The notes under the pieces are model-generated. The model was not told the origin of the DNA. It was given only the letters and a program-made list of their open reading frames with translations, and made no database searches. Shown piece after piece: positions 41,846 through 51,600 of a stretch of DNA of 64,000 nt. The first letter of the stretch is position 1. Each line of letters begins with the position of its first letter. The position numbers were made by a program, and so were the translations under genes. This DNA is from DATLED01 sp046597375 (lineage in GTDB: Bacteria > Actinomycetota > Acidimicrobiia > Acidimicrobiales > CADCTF01): NCBI GenBank assembly GCA_046597375.1, contig JBKJKM010000174.1, forward strand, positions 16,809 through 80,808, in the 5' to 3' direction.

Positions 41846-42335
41846 ATGGACGCGTGCCGAACGTGCGAACTGGTCGATCGCCGCGATCGAGGGATGGCAC
41901 CTCGCTGGGACAACATCTGGCGCACCTCGCTGGGACAACATCTGGCGCACACCGTCGTGGGACGTCGTCCACTGCGACGCCACGTCGGTCGAGGGTTGGC
42001 TCGTTCTCGCGACGCGGGAGCACCGGAGCGCCATCGCCGACGTCGATGACGCCGCCATGCTCGAGCTCGGAACGCTTCTGAAACGTGCCTCGCGCGCGCT
42101 GCACGATTTGCTTGGGTGTGAGAAGACCTACGTGGTGCAGTTCGCGGAACACCCGCTGCACCCGCACGTGCACTTCCACGTGATCCCCCGCCACCCGAAC
42201 CACAGCGACGCGCACAAGGGGCCAGCCGTCTTCGATCTCCTCGGTCTGCCAGACGACGAGTGCGTCCCCGAGGCCCGCAGGAACGAGATCAGCGAGGGGG
42301 TCGCGCCCTACTTTTCCGACGACACCAGCGCGTAG
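41846..42335 (+). pseudogene. HIT-family hydrolase gene broken by a 25-bp tandem duplication
   Basis: The protein begins MDACRTCELVDRRDRGMAPRWDNIWRT in one frame and resumes as PSWDVVHCDATSVEGW in another, ending SDDTSA. The HIT motif HPHVHFHVIPRHP is intact downstream. The switch coincides with a 25-bp direct duplication at 41901-41950; removing one copy restores a single frame of about 154 residues that would be a normal HIT nucleotide hydrolase. As written, translation from the ATG would stop at 42049. Either a recent inactivating slip or an assembly error. Its 3' end overlaps copZ on the other strand by 28 bp. Confidence 0.85.
41897..41950. repeat. 25-bp tandem duplication inside the HIT gene
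   Basis: Two identical adjacent 25-bp units (41901-41925 and 41926-41950), each starting CTCGCTGGGACAACATC, preceded by a further GCAC that matches the unit end. The 4-bp boundary homology suits replication slippage. The length is not a multiple of three, so it shifts the frame. Confidence 0.95.
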
Positions 42336-42526
42336 CCGGCCTCGTCGATGGCGGCGGCAACGGTCTCTTGATCCAAGGGTGCGTTGCTGGAGACGGTAGC
42401 TCGGCCCGAGTCGAGGTCGACGCTGACCTCGGTGACACCCTCGATGGCCGAGAGCTCCGTGGTGACGGCGTTGACACAGTGACCGCAGGTCATGCCGGTG
42501 ACGGTGTAGGTGGTAGAGGTGCTCAT
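42308..42526 (-). CDS. copZ: CopZ-like copper chaperone
   Basis: 72-residue single heavy-metal-associated domain with the GMTCGHC copper site near residues 10-16 and the usual beta-alpha-beta-beta-alpha-beta layout (ending EAGYALVSSEK). It delivers Cu(I) to the P-type ATPase or the CsoR regulator. It is the last gene of the CsoR-CopA-CopZ cluster, 56 bp after copA. Confidence 0.9.
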   Translation of the reverse strand: MSTSTTYTVTGMTCGHCVNAVTTELSAIEGVTEVSVDLDSGRATVSSNAPLDQETVAAAIDEAGYALVSSEK

Positions 42527-42582
42527 GGCAAGCTTCGCTTTCGTTCCGAGGACGTCAGGTGACGTCGGGACAAGAGTGGACT

Positions 42583-44796
42583 TCAACCTGCGACTCGCCG
42601 CCGCCCGAAACGGGCCAGACGGAGACTGTTGGTGACGACCGAGACGCTCGAGAAGCCCATTGCGGCACCGGCCAGGATCGGGTTGAGGAGCCCGAGCGCA
42701 GCCACTGGGATGAGCACCACGTTGTAGCCGAAGGCCCACGCGAGGTTCTGCAGGATCGTGCGGAACGTTCGTCTCGAAAGCTGAATGGCCGTGGCGACCC
42801 CGGCGAGGTCGGCCGAGAGCAGGGTGATGTCGGACGACTGGATGGCGACGTCGGTCCCGGTGCCGATGGCGATGCCGAGATCGGCCTGAACGAGGGCGGG
42901 AGCATCGTTCACGCCGTCGCCGACCATCGCAACGACCTTTCCCTCGTGCTGCAGGCGGCGCACCTCGTCGACCTTGTCGGCGGGAAGCACCTCGGCCAAC
43001 ACGCGACCGATGCCCACCTGGGCGGCCACGGCTTCGGCGGTACGGCGGTTGTCGCCGGTGATCATCACGACGTCGATGCCCATCGCCCGGAGCCTGGCCA
43101 CGGCGCCAGGAGCGTCGTCGCGCATCGTGTCGGCAACGGCGAGCACGCCGCGGACCTGGCCGTCCCAACCGGCGAAGACGGCCGTCTTTCCTTCGCCCTC
43201 GAGCTCGGCCGCCGCCGCTTCGAGCTCGGCCGGCAGGACAAGCCCGGCTTCGGCCATCAGCTTTCGCCGCCCGACATGGACGTCGAGGCCGTCGATCGTG
43301 GCCCGGACCCCGTGACCGGCGACCGACGTGAAGTCGACTGCCGTCGGCAGATTCGGGGTGCGAAGGCGGGCGCCGTCGACGACGGCCCGTCCGACGGGAT
43401 GCTCCGAGCCTTGTTCGGCGGAACCCGCTCTGGCCAACAGTGCGGCCTCGTCCGTACCCGCCCCTGGGTGGACGTCGGTGAGCGACATCTGCCCCTTGGT
43501 GAGCGTTCCGGTCTTGTCGAAGACGACGGTGTCGACCTTCTTCGAACGCTCGAGGACTTCGCCTCCCTTGATGAGCACGCCCATGGCCGCGCCGCGACCA
43601 GTCCCCACCAGGATGGCCGTCGGCGTCGCAAGGCCGAGAGCGCACGGGCAAGCGATGATGAGTACGGCCACGGCGCTGATCAAGCCTCGGGTTGCGTCAC
43701 CTGACAGCGCCCACCCGAGGAACGTGACCGCCGCCAACACGAGGACAACCGGGACGAAGACGCCGGCGATCCGGTCGGCGAGTTGCTGCACGGGGGCCTT
43801 GGTCCCCTGGGCCTCCTCGACCAGCTTCACGATCTGGGCGAGCGCCGTGTCGGTGCCGACGGCGGTCGCCTCGATCGTCAAGACGCCTTGGGCGTTGATG
43901 GTCGCACCGGCGACCTTGTCACCCGGAACCTTGTCGACCGGGACGGACTCCCCCGTCAACATCGACTCATCCACGGCCGATGAACCGTCGACGACCCGAC
44001 CGTCGACCGGGACCTTTTCGCCCGGACGGACACGCAGTCGATCTCCGACGCGTACATCCTCGACCGGGACCATCCTCTCCTCCCCGTCGACGACGGTACG
44101 AGCCTCCTTGGCGCCGAGTTCGAGGAGCGAGCGGATGGCGCTCGATGCGCGGCCCTTGGCTCTCGCCTCGAAATACCGGCCGAGCAACAAGAAGGCGATG
44201 ATCAGCGCCGCGGTGTCGAAGTAGTGGTCGGAGTGACGGTGGCTGAACACGACCTGATAGGTCGAGAACGCGAAGGCGGCCAGCGTGCCGATGGCGATGA
44301 GGGTGTCCATGTTCGCCTGGCGAACTCGGGCCCTCGCCACGGCCTGGCGGAGAAACGGCCACCCGGCCCAGAACTGGATGGGCGTGGTCAGGACGAGGGC
44401 GCTGAAACGGGCCCACGGCTCCATCATCCAGAACAGCGACAAGACGAGGACGACCAGGCCGAGGGGCCAAGCAACCAGTACCCGACGGAGCCACATGGCT
44501 TGCAAGGCGGCCTCGCCGGCGCCGGCGTCGTCTTCGGACTCGGGACTGACGGGGGCCAGCCCGTACCCGGCCTTCCCCACTGCGGCGATGAGCTGTTGGG
44601 TCGACACCGCACCGGGATCGAAGGCGACGATGGCCTTCGTGGTCGCAAGGTTGACTGCCACCTCGGTGACGCCGTCTTGGCGAGTGAGAACCTTCTCCAC
44701 CCGGGCCGCGCACGACCCGCAGGTCATGCCGGTGATGGTGAACTCCATCTCGGTGCCGGCCTCAACTCCGGTGCGTCCCACGTTCGTCGCGGTCAT
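42583..44796 (-). CDS. copA: Copper-exporting P1B-type ATPase
   Basis: 737 residues. One N-terminal heavy-metal domain (GMTCGSC), eight membrane helices, the CPC transport motif in IIACPCALGLATP, the phosphorylation site DKTGTLTKG, the SEHP motif and the hinge GVNDAPAL. NxxxxYN-type and MSSVSVVTNSLRL-like residues near the last helices point to Cu(I). It overlaps csoR by 4 nt and is regulated with it. Confidence 0.95.
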   Translation of the reverse strand: MTATNVGRTGVEAGTEMEFTITGMTCGSCAARVEKVLTRQDGVTEVAVNLATTKAIVAFDPGAVSTQQLIAAVGKAGYGLAPVSPESEDDAGAGEAALQAMWLRRVLVAWPLGLVVLVLSLFWMMEPWARFSALVLTTPIQFWAGWPFLRQAVARARVRQANMDTLIAIGTLAAFAFSTYQVVFSHRHSDHYFDTAALIIAFLLLGRYFEARAKGRASSAIRSLLELGAKEARTVVDGEERMVPVEDVRVGDRLRVRPGEKVPVDGRVVDGSSAVDESMLTGESVPVDKVPGDKVAGATINAQGVLTIEATAVGTDTALAQIVKLVEEAQGTKAPVQQLADRIAGVFVPVVLVLAAVTFLGWALSGDATRGLISAVAVLIIACPCALGLATPTAILVGTGRGAAMGVLIKGGEVLERSKKVDTVVFDKTGTLTKGQMSLTDVHPGAGTDEAALLARAGSAEQGSEHPVGRAVVDGARLRTPNLPTAVDFTSVAGHGVRATIDGLDVHVGRRKLMAEAGLVLPAELEAAAAELEGEGKTAVFAGWDGQVRGVLAVADTMRDDAPGAVARLRAMGIDVVMITGDNRRTAEAVAAQVGIGRVLAEVLPADKVDEVRRLQHEGKVVAMVGDGVNDAPALVQADLGIAIGTGTDVAIQSSDITLLSADLAGVATAIQLSRRTFRTILQNLAWAFGYNVVLIPVAALGLLNPILAGAAMGFSSVSVVTNSLRLARFGRRRVAG

Positions 44797-45107
44797 GCTT
44801 GCTCCTCGCTCGACAGTGCCAGCTCAGGACCGGGCGCAGTAACGGTCCGGTCGTACCGCAACGCCTCCATCAACTCCGCCACGATCTCGTCGGTGCGCCC
44901 GGCGACCATCGCGGCGGCGACGCACGTCTCGAGGTGGTTCTGCAGGACGATGCGGCTGGCCCGCTCCAACGATCCCTGCACCGCCGAGAGCTGCTTCATG
45001 AGGTCGGGGCAGTAGGTGTCGTCCTCCACCATCCGAATGACGGCGTCGAGGTGACCCCTCGCCGTCTTCAACCGAAGCAACACCGACCGCTCGTGGACTT
45101 CCTTCAT
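44793..45107 (-). CDS. csoR: CsoR-family copper-sensing repressor
   Basis: 104 residues, all-helical DUF156 fold. The Cu(I) ligand triad is Cys in YCPDLM, His in LQNHLETC and the Cys at its end. It releases DNA on copper binding. It heads the operon with copA and copZ. TAGAGT (complement of 45114-45119) lies 6 nt before the ATG, a leaderless-type promoter that overlaps the operator. Confidence 0.93.
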   Translation of the reverse strand: MKEVHERSVLLRLKTARGHLDAVIRMVEDDTYCPDLMKQLSAVQGSLERASRIVLQNHLETCVAAAMVAGRTDEIVAELMEALRYDRTVTAPGPELALSSEEQA

Positions 45108-45117
45108 GCTCCGACTC

Positions 45118-45137
45118 TACCCCACCTGGGGTGGGTA
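45118..45137. promoter_or_regulatory. CsoR operator
   Basis: TACCCCACCTGGGGTGGGTA, a G/C-tract palindrome like the TAcCC...GGGTA CsoR boxes, 10 bp upstream of csoR and overlapping its -10-like box. It supports copper-responsive autoregulation. Confidence 0.8.
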
Positions 45138-45257
45138 CGCAAGGCGTGTCCACCGAATTGGGAGACTGCCCAGCCTCACCGTCCCCTGGCCTGGTGACCA
45201 CTAGGTTCACCCTTTAGCCATCTCCCGATCGGCTCCACACAACCCAAGGCGGACCTT

Positions 45258-45812
45258 GTGCCCAAGACGTTCACTCGCATCGCGCTCGGCATCCTTCTTG
45301 CGCTGGCTTTCGGCTCGGGAGCGTGCGGTGGCGGCGATTCGAACGACGGGAATGTTCCCGCCGAGGACGCCGGGTCCGGCGACCAAACGTCCGACGACCA
45401 AGCGTCCAACAACGATGGTGACGACTCGAAGGACGACACCGGCAAGGTGGAGATCCCGAAGGAAGTGTGCGACATCCTCTCGGCCGAAGAGGTCGGCGCC
45501 GTCGTTGGAACGGTGACGTCGAAGCCCGGGCCGCAAGGATCATGCACGTACGACAGCGAAGCCCGAGACGGTCTCTTTCCGACGATCTACCTCAAGGACG
45601 CGGCGGATTTCGCCATCAAGGGCATCGGTCAGCCGTTCGAGATTGACGGCAACCCTGGGTACGTCAGCGCCGTCGCCGAGTCCACCCAGGTGCAGCACGG
45701 CGTTCTCATCGTGGATGGCATTTACATCGAAGTCGTCGTGAACTCCACGGATCTTGCCGCTGCCACGCCCAAGATCAAAGAGCTCCTCACGCTGACGGCC
45801 AGCAAGCTCTAG
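45258..45812 (+). CDS. Putative lipoprotein, DUF3558-like
   Basis: 184 residues. Signal peptide with lipobox GSGAC, then a Ser/Asp/Asn-rich linker and a globular domain of about 115 residues with VCDILSAEEVGAVVG and SCTYD, the Cys pair and motif of DUF3558-like actinobacterial lipoproteins. Function unknown. It starts with GTG and is convergent with the exporter operon. Confidence 0.7.
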   Translation: MPKTFTRIALGILLALAFGSGACGGGDSNDGNVPAEDAGSGDQTSDDQASNNDGDDSKDDTGKVEIPKEVCDILSAEEVGAVVGTVTSKPGPQGSCTYDSEARDGLFPTIYLKDAADFAIKGIGQPFEIDGNPGYVSAVAESTQVQHGVLIVDGIYIEVVVNSTDLAAATPKIKELLTLTASKL

Positions 45813-45817
45813 ACCCT

Positions 45818-45877
45818 CGACGCTCTTGCGACGATCATCGTCGGCACGGCGAAAGGAGTTCGCGGCAGCGAGCGTCG
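45818..45877. terminator. Bidirectional terminator region
   Basis: Outer 8-bp arms CGACGCTC/GAGCGTCG (45818-45825, 45870-45877) enclose a perfect inner palindrome CGACGAT-C-ATCGTCG at 45829-45843. It fills the gap between the convergent lipoprotein and SGNH-like genes. Confidence 0.55.
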
Positions 45878-45887
45878 TCCGAGGAAC

Positions 45888-46526
45888 TCACTTGCGCAGT
45901 GCAGCCCCGAACGCAGAGGCGACCGCTGCGTGACCTGCGGAGTTGGGATATCGCCCGTCATCGCTGGCGATCGCTGCGCCAGCGAGGTTGACCAAGACGG
46001 CGCCCTCGGCGTCGGCCGCTTCGGCGATCACGGTGTTGTATTCAGCGGTTGGCGCGCTGGCGACGGCTTGTAGTGGTGCCACGTTGGCCACCAACACCTG
46101 AGCGCGACCGCTCTGGCGAAGGCCGTGGAGAAACTGCCGCAGTGCAGACCCGAAGGTCTCTGGCTCGGTGCCGGCCAAGAGGTCGTCGGTGTTGAGCCAG
46201 ACGGCGACGATCGTGGGCGACAAGGCCAGAACCTCGGGGAGCGCCTCGGAGACGGCGTCCGATGCCAGGAGTTGCGGGCGCGCCACATTCACGAACTGCG
46301 TCGCCCGCGGCAGCGATTCCCGGTAGAAGCGCTGCGCCCAGCCGTCGCGAAGGCGTACGTCCGCACCCTCACCCACCGTTTCTCCCGAGCCCACCGCCAC
46401 GTACGACGTGATCGGACCACTCGGTGTCGGCGGCAACGCAGTGTTGCGAGCAGGTGCGAAGCAGGCGCCACCGATCAGAACGGGAATGGCGACCAACACC
46501 TTCCACGCTCGGCACCGCACTCTCAC
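45888..46526 (-). CDS. SGNH/GDSL hydrolase-like protein lacking catalytic residues
   Basis: 212 residues with signal sequence and a Cys suitable for lipidation (IGGAC). YVAVGSGETVGEGAD aligns with the block I GDS motif, the nucleophile Ser becoming Gly; the C-terminal DxxHP becomes DGRYP. NTDD takes the place of block III. The fold is therefore probably kept without esterase chemistry, as a binding protein. It is last in a seven-gene operon and overlaps the permease stop by 4 nt. Confidence 0.65.
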   Translation of the reverse strand: MRVRCRAWKVLVAIPVLIGGACFAPARNTALPPTPSGPITSYVAVGSGETVGEGADVRLRDGWAQRFYRESLPRATQFVNVARPQLLASDAVSEALPEVLALSPTIVAVWLNTDDLLAGTEPETFGSALRQFLHGLRQSGRAQVLVANVAPLQAVASAPTAEYNTVIAEAADAEGAVLVNLAGAAIASDDGRYPNSAGHAAVASAFGAALRK

Positions 46527-47878
46527 GTGTCGACCGCTTCTCTTGCCGGGAGGCGCGCGGCCCTCCAGGCGGGGAGACTTCCGGCGAGGACAGCGAGCAC
46601 GGTGGCCCCGACGACGCCGGCGACGAGCACGCCGACCGGCGAGGACGCCTTGACACCGACCAGACCCTCGCTCGTCAGGTAGCCGTTGACGACCGCGCCC
46701 ACGGTCTTGGCGATCACGACGCCGGCAGCGGTGCCGGCCACTCCGCCGATGATGCCGACGACCGCGGCTTCGAGGAGGAAGACCCGGAGTATGTCGCGGT
46801 CGCGCGCGCCGATCGCCTTGAGAACACCGATCTCCCTTCGCCGCTCCCGCACCGCAGCCAGCAACGCGTTCGTGATCCCCAGTGAGGCGATCATCAACGC
46901 GATCGCGCCGATGCCGCTGAGCACGATCTCCACCACTCGCAGGTAACGCTGCACCGAGGCAATCAGGTTCTCGGGTGCGCTCGTCGCATAACCGACCTCG
47001 GTGATCGCCGCACGTACTTGCGGCACCCGATCAAGGCTCGAAGCGACCACGAAGAGTCCGGCGTAGGTCGAGCGGTCGCCGGGGTCGCCGTCGAAACGGT
47101 CGCCGCTGGCAGCCCACTCCTTGGCGGCCGCAACCTGTTCGGCTGATGCCAAGAGACCGCCGGGCGCCGCTTCCTGGGCGACGACCCCGACAACGAGCAC
47201 CCGAGTCCACCGGCCCTGGAAGCGCGGTCCCTCCGACGTCGAGGTCACCCGTGCCGATCCGAGTTCCAACTCGGTCCCGACGATCGATGCAGCTCGCTCT
47301 CTGGGAACGCCGACACGCTCCAGCCAGGTCGGCGTCACGGCCACTTCGAGCATCGAGCGCGCCGCTGGGAGCCGCCCGACCACGAGGGTGACCGGCAGTT
47401 TGGTTGCCGCCCCGAGGTCGACACCGACCACGGTTTCGCCCAGTCCGCCGGCGAAGCGTCGGTTGCGGCGGGATCGCGACGATGTGTCGGCGCGGGACAG
47501 GTCGATGCCGCCGCCCGGGCCGTGGTTCGATGCGATCACGAGTACGTCGGTCGTCGTGATGGGCACGACCGAGCGAACGCCCGGTATTGCGCGTATCCGG
47601 GTCAACGACTGCTGATCGATGGCGCGAGCCCCGGCGGTCTGTGCGGCGTCGGAATCGAGTTGACCTGGATCCGGCGCGGCGGCGACGACCTTGATGCCGG
47701 AAAGCGGTCCGCCCTTCGACAGTTCGTTGAGCACTCTCGTTTGTGCGGTGTCGGCGATGAGCAAGAGTGCGCTGAACAGTGCAGCAGCCAGCGCCACCGC
47801 GGCAATGGTGATACCTGTCCGTCCGAGCCGGCGGGACACGCTGCGGGTCGCCAGTCCGACAGCATCGATCCAGGTCAC
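46523..47878 (-). CDS. FtsX/MacB-type ABC permease
   Basis: 451 residues from the GTG at 47878 (GTGA overlap with the ATPase stop). One N-terminal helix, a 220-residue extracytoplasmic domain and three C-terminal helices with ERRREIGVLKAIGARDRDI, the standard type VII ABC transporter layout. Such permeases work by mechanotransmission rather than cargo passage through the membrane. It works with the ATPase at 47875. Confidence 0.85.
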   Translation of the reverse strand: MTWIDAVGLATRSVSRRLGRTGITIAAVALAAALFSALLLIADTAQTRVLNELSKGGPLSGIKVVAAAPDPGQLDSDAAQTAGARAIDQQSLTRIRAIPGVRSVVPITTTDVLVIASNHGPGGGIDLSRADTSSRSRRNRRFAGGLGETVVGVDLGAATKLPVTLVVGRLPAARSMLEVAVTPTWLERVGVPRERAASIVGTELELGSARVTSTSEGPRFQGRWTRVLVVGVVAQEAAPGGLLASAEQVAAAKEWAASGDRFDGDPGDRSTYAGLFVVASSLDRVPQVRAAITEVGYATSAPENLIASVQRYLRVVEIVLSGIGAIALMIASLGITNALLAAVRERRREIGVLKAIGARDRDILRVFLLEAAVVGIIGGVAGTAAGVVIAKTVGAVVNGYLTSEGLVGVKASSPVGVLVAGVVGATVLAVLAGSLPAWRAARLPAREAVDT

Positions 47879-48642
47879 GCCGGGAGGTGAGCGTCGGTCG
47901 CCGTACGGCCGTCGATGAGATGCAGGCGGTGCGGTGCCCGCGCCGCCAGCTTCCGATTGTGAGTCACGACCACCAGCGTGCATCCACGCTCGGCGACCGC
48001 CATCTCGAGCAGGTCGATCACGGTAGCCGCCGAGTCTTCGTCGAGGTTGCCAGTGGGCTCGTCGGCCAGGATCACCCGGGGTTCGTTCGCAAGGGCTCTC
48101 GCCAGCGCGACGCGCTGCCGCTCGCCGCCGGAAAGGGCGACCGCACGATGGTGAAGGCGGTGCGACAGCCCGACGTCGCACAGCAACGCGGTAGCCACTC
48201 GAGCCCGCTGGCCACGACGAAGGCCAGCGAGGGTGAGAGCGACCTCCACGTTCTCGAGAGCGGTGAGCGTCTCCAACAACCCGAAGTGCTGGAACACGAA
48301 GCCAACGGTCCGCCGTCGGAACTCCGCCAAGTCGTTGCGATCGAGCGCCGTCAGATCAACGTCGCCGACGCGCACGCTTCCGGTCTGCACTTGTTCCAGA
48401 CCGCCGATGACCGAAAGAAGCGTGCTCTTCCCGGCTCCAGAGTTCCCAGTCAGCGCGAGGTAGCCGCCCGCAGGGAGGGATAGGTCGATATGGCGCAGCA
48501 CCTCCACACGCCCTTCGGTCGGAGACGGGTAGTGGTGGGAGAGCGTCACGACCTCGATGGGTTCCCCGGTCGGCGCCACGACATCATTGTGTCTGGCGCT
48601 CGTCACCTTTCGACCGCGGACTGTTCCCCATCTTGGGGTCAC
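47875..48642 (-). CDS. MacB/LolD-type ABC ATPase (first)
   Basis: 255 residues. Walker A GNSGAGKST, signature LSGGERQR and Walker B VILADEPTGNLDE are intact. GTG starts at 48642 or 48606 are both possible; the conserved domain begins after either. It is coupled to the permease at 46523 by a 4-bp overlap and follows the large permease gene after 39 bp. Confidence 0.85.
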   Translation of the reverse strand: MTPRWGTVRGRKVTSARHNDVVAPTGEPIEVVTLSHHYPSPTEGRVEVLRHIDLSLPAGGYLALTGNSGAGKSTLLSVIGGLEQVQTGSVRVGDVDLTALDRNDLAEFRRRTVGFVFQHFGLLETLTALENVEVALTLAGLRRGQRARVATALLCDVGLSHRLHHRAVALSGGERQRVALARALANEPRVILADEPTGNLDEDSAATVIDLLEMAVAERGCTLVVVTHNRKLAARAPHRLHLIDGRTATDAHLPA

Positions 48643-48681
48643 CAGGCTTCATCCACTGGTCCGACAAGGTCATCCTCGGCC

Positions 48682-51600
48682 TCACTCGTCGCGGAGGAGC
48701 TCGGTCGGTTCGAGTCGATTGACCATTCGCGAGGCGACGGTGGTCGAGGCGATGGTGGCGATGAACACCAGAACCACCGCGATGGCTACGCCGCCGATAG
48801 GGACGGCATAGGCGGGGGTGAGGACGAAGAGGGGTCGGAGAACGGCCACGAAGTAGGCGCCCATGACGACACCTACCGCGACGCCGGCCAGAGCGCCCAC
48901 GACCGCCACCGTGGTGGCTTCAAGGGTGATGAGCCATCGGATGGTGGAAGCCCCGAGGCCCTGGGCGCGGAGGGTGATGTACTCGCGGCGACGCAGGAGG
49001 AGAAGGCAGAACACGAAGATTGCGATGGTGACGACGGCCATGGCGAGGGAGAACGTGGAGTCCAACTGGACGAGGCCGGCGATGTTCAGCGCGGCGAGGC
49101 TCGACTGGTCGCTCGCGAGCGTGGTGGTGCGGGTGTCGATCTGGAGCTCGCCGTCGTTCGTCGCGTCGGCTCGGATCGAGTCGACCGCCGCGCGCAGTCC
49201 GGCGTTGCCGGTGCCCGCCGCCGTGGCGAGGAAGAAGTCGGGGACCTTCGACGGCACGGCGGACGTGTGCTCGGAGATGGCCATCACGGCGTCGGCGCCG
49301 TCGGGGAACCCCGGGAGGCGTTCGAACAGCGCCGTGATGTGGAGCGGAACCTCTACCTGAGCATCGGTGGCGCGGGCCAGCACAACGTCGAGCGTGTCGC
49401 CGACCTCGACTTTGAGGAACGCCGCCATGTCCTCGCTGACGAGGATGGCGCTGGGGTCGTTGCGAAGTTCTCGGAAGGCGACGTCTGGACTGCCGTCGGT
49501 GAAGCGGCTCCCGGTCAACGGAGCGATCGAGGGGTAGGTGGCGGGATCGACAGCGGCCAGGTTCGCGGGGTCGGAGGTGCGGGCGCTGCGAAGGATGACG
49601 TTGCTGAGCTCGTACACGACTGGGGTGGCGGCGGCGATACCCGGGGTCTGGAACACCTTGACGTCGTCGACGGTGTAGCGCCGTCCGGACGTGGGACTGG
49701 GGGTGATGCGGATGTCGGCACCGTTCGCGTAACGGGCGTCCCGGACCTTGGCGGCGTCGTAGGACGCAGTGAAGGCCGCTAGGCAGGTCGCCAACGCAAC
49801 GATGAGGGAGACGATGAAGGCTCCGTTGCTGATGGACCAGGGGCGCCGTCCGATGCTGAGTCGGTAGAGGCTGGGCACCGGGCGCCCGAGGGCTGAGGTC
49901 GACTGCGGCTGGGTCCGCCCGAGAAAAGCGCCGACCGCGCGGGCGCCGAGCAGGCCGCCGGTGATCCAGACCGCGAGAGGCAGCACGAGGAGGGCCACGT
50001 TGAGGGTGACCTTGCGGCCGAAGTACACCGAGCCCGGGACGCCCGCGAAGGCACCGGCGCGCACCGCCACTGCGGTCCCGACGGCCACGACCGCCACCCC
50101 GATGATGTCCAGACGGGCGCGCCTCCAGACGGGGACGCCAAGAGTATGACGGGCCCGATCGCCGATGATCTCCCGGTCGATGGAGCGGCGGCCTGTCAGG
50201 TACAGGGCCAGGCCTGTGGCGGCGAACCCTCCGAAGGTGCCCAGGATCGCCGAGGTGGCAAGGCTCGACGGGTTGGCCCGGTCGAGCGATTCCTTGCCGA
50301 GGATCGCCGCCGCGAGGAGGTAGCCGCTCACCAGCCCGGTCGCCGATCCGACCGCGGTCAATGCGCCGGTTCGCAATGCGAGCATGCGCAGCAAGTGCCT
50401 GCGGGCGGCCCCACGGACCCGCAGCATGGCCTGCTCGCGACGTTGGGCCTCCGCAAGCACCGTGCCGGAATAGGCGGCCAGCATCGCCGCGAGGAAGCCG
50501 CCGGGAACACCGAGGAACAGGAAGAGCCGCTTGGCCACGTCGGCGTCCCCAGCGGCGACCCCGAGGGTGTTGGAGATGTTGTCGAGGAGATAGTCCGAGT
50601 TGGAGGCGACGGCGACGACGTCACCTCCGAGTCGGCCGGTCTCGAGCTTTGCCGTGGCGGGATCGGCGTCGAGCAGGCTGCGGTCCAGCGCGATGTCGAC
50701 CTCGCGGATGGGGGGAGTCTTGACCCGTCCCGTGCCCGCCGCGGCGGCGCGGTCGAACGCGGGTTGGACGACGTCGGCAAAGGTGCCCGGCGAGACCACC
50801 ACACAGTTGGCGGTGTAGACGAAGGTCTCGAGGTCGCCGCCGCGCCGGCTCGAGAACAGAGACCGGGCCCTTGACAGGTCCGCAATGCCGCTGACCACCA
50901 GATCGATCGTCGAGTCGTCGGGCAGGTGCACCGAGAGGGTGTCGTCCGGCGCCAGCCCCAGCGCCGCGGCCACCTCTGCGCTGACGACCGCTCCGTCGGC
51001 CGAGAGGGTGCCATCGACAATGCGAATGGAGTCGTCCCTCGCCGCATACTCGTCGTCGAAGGCGAAGATCTTGGCCGGGCCGGACAGGGTGGTTCCGGCG
51101 CCCGTGAGCCGGGAGACGCCGAGGTCGGCGATCGACAGCGGACTGGCTGCGGCGACGCCGTCGACTGCGGCGATCCTGGTCGCCAGATCGCGTAGATCGA
51201 CCTGTGCTGCCTCGTTGGCGGTGCCCGGGATCGGGTTCTCGCGACTCGAATAGGTCGACGCCACGGTGGACGCGTCAACCCTGACCTCGGCGGCCGCCCT
51301 CGCCCGGTAGGTGACGCGCCGGGAGCTACCTGGTGCGAGCGTGCCCAGGTTGAAGCCGGTGCGCGCTTGGCCGTGGGCGAAGGGGTTGCCGTCGATTCCC
51401 TCGAGGGGGATCCCGTCGACGCTGGCCGAGTGGGGGACGAAGGGCACCTCGTCGACCGGCACGGACCGAATCGTCACGTCATGGGCGTCCACCTCACCGG
51501 TGTTGGCGATCTCAAGGGTGACGGCCGTCTCGCCGCCGGCGGGCGGCCGACCGGACGGTTCAAAGGTCTGCGTCATGCGCAGGGAGGCCCCGATCGGCTG

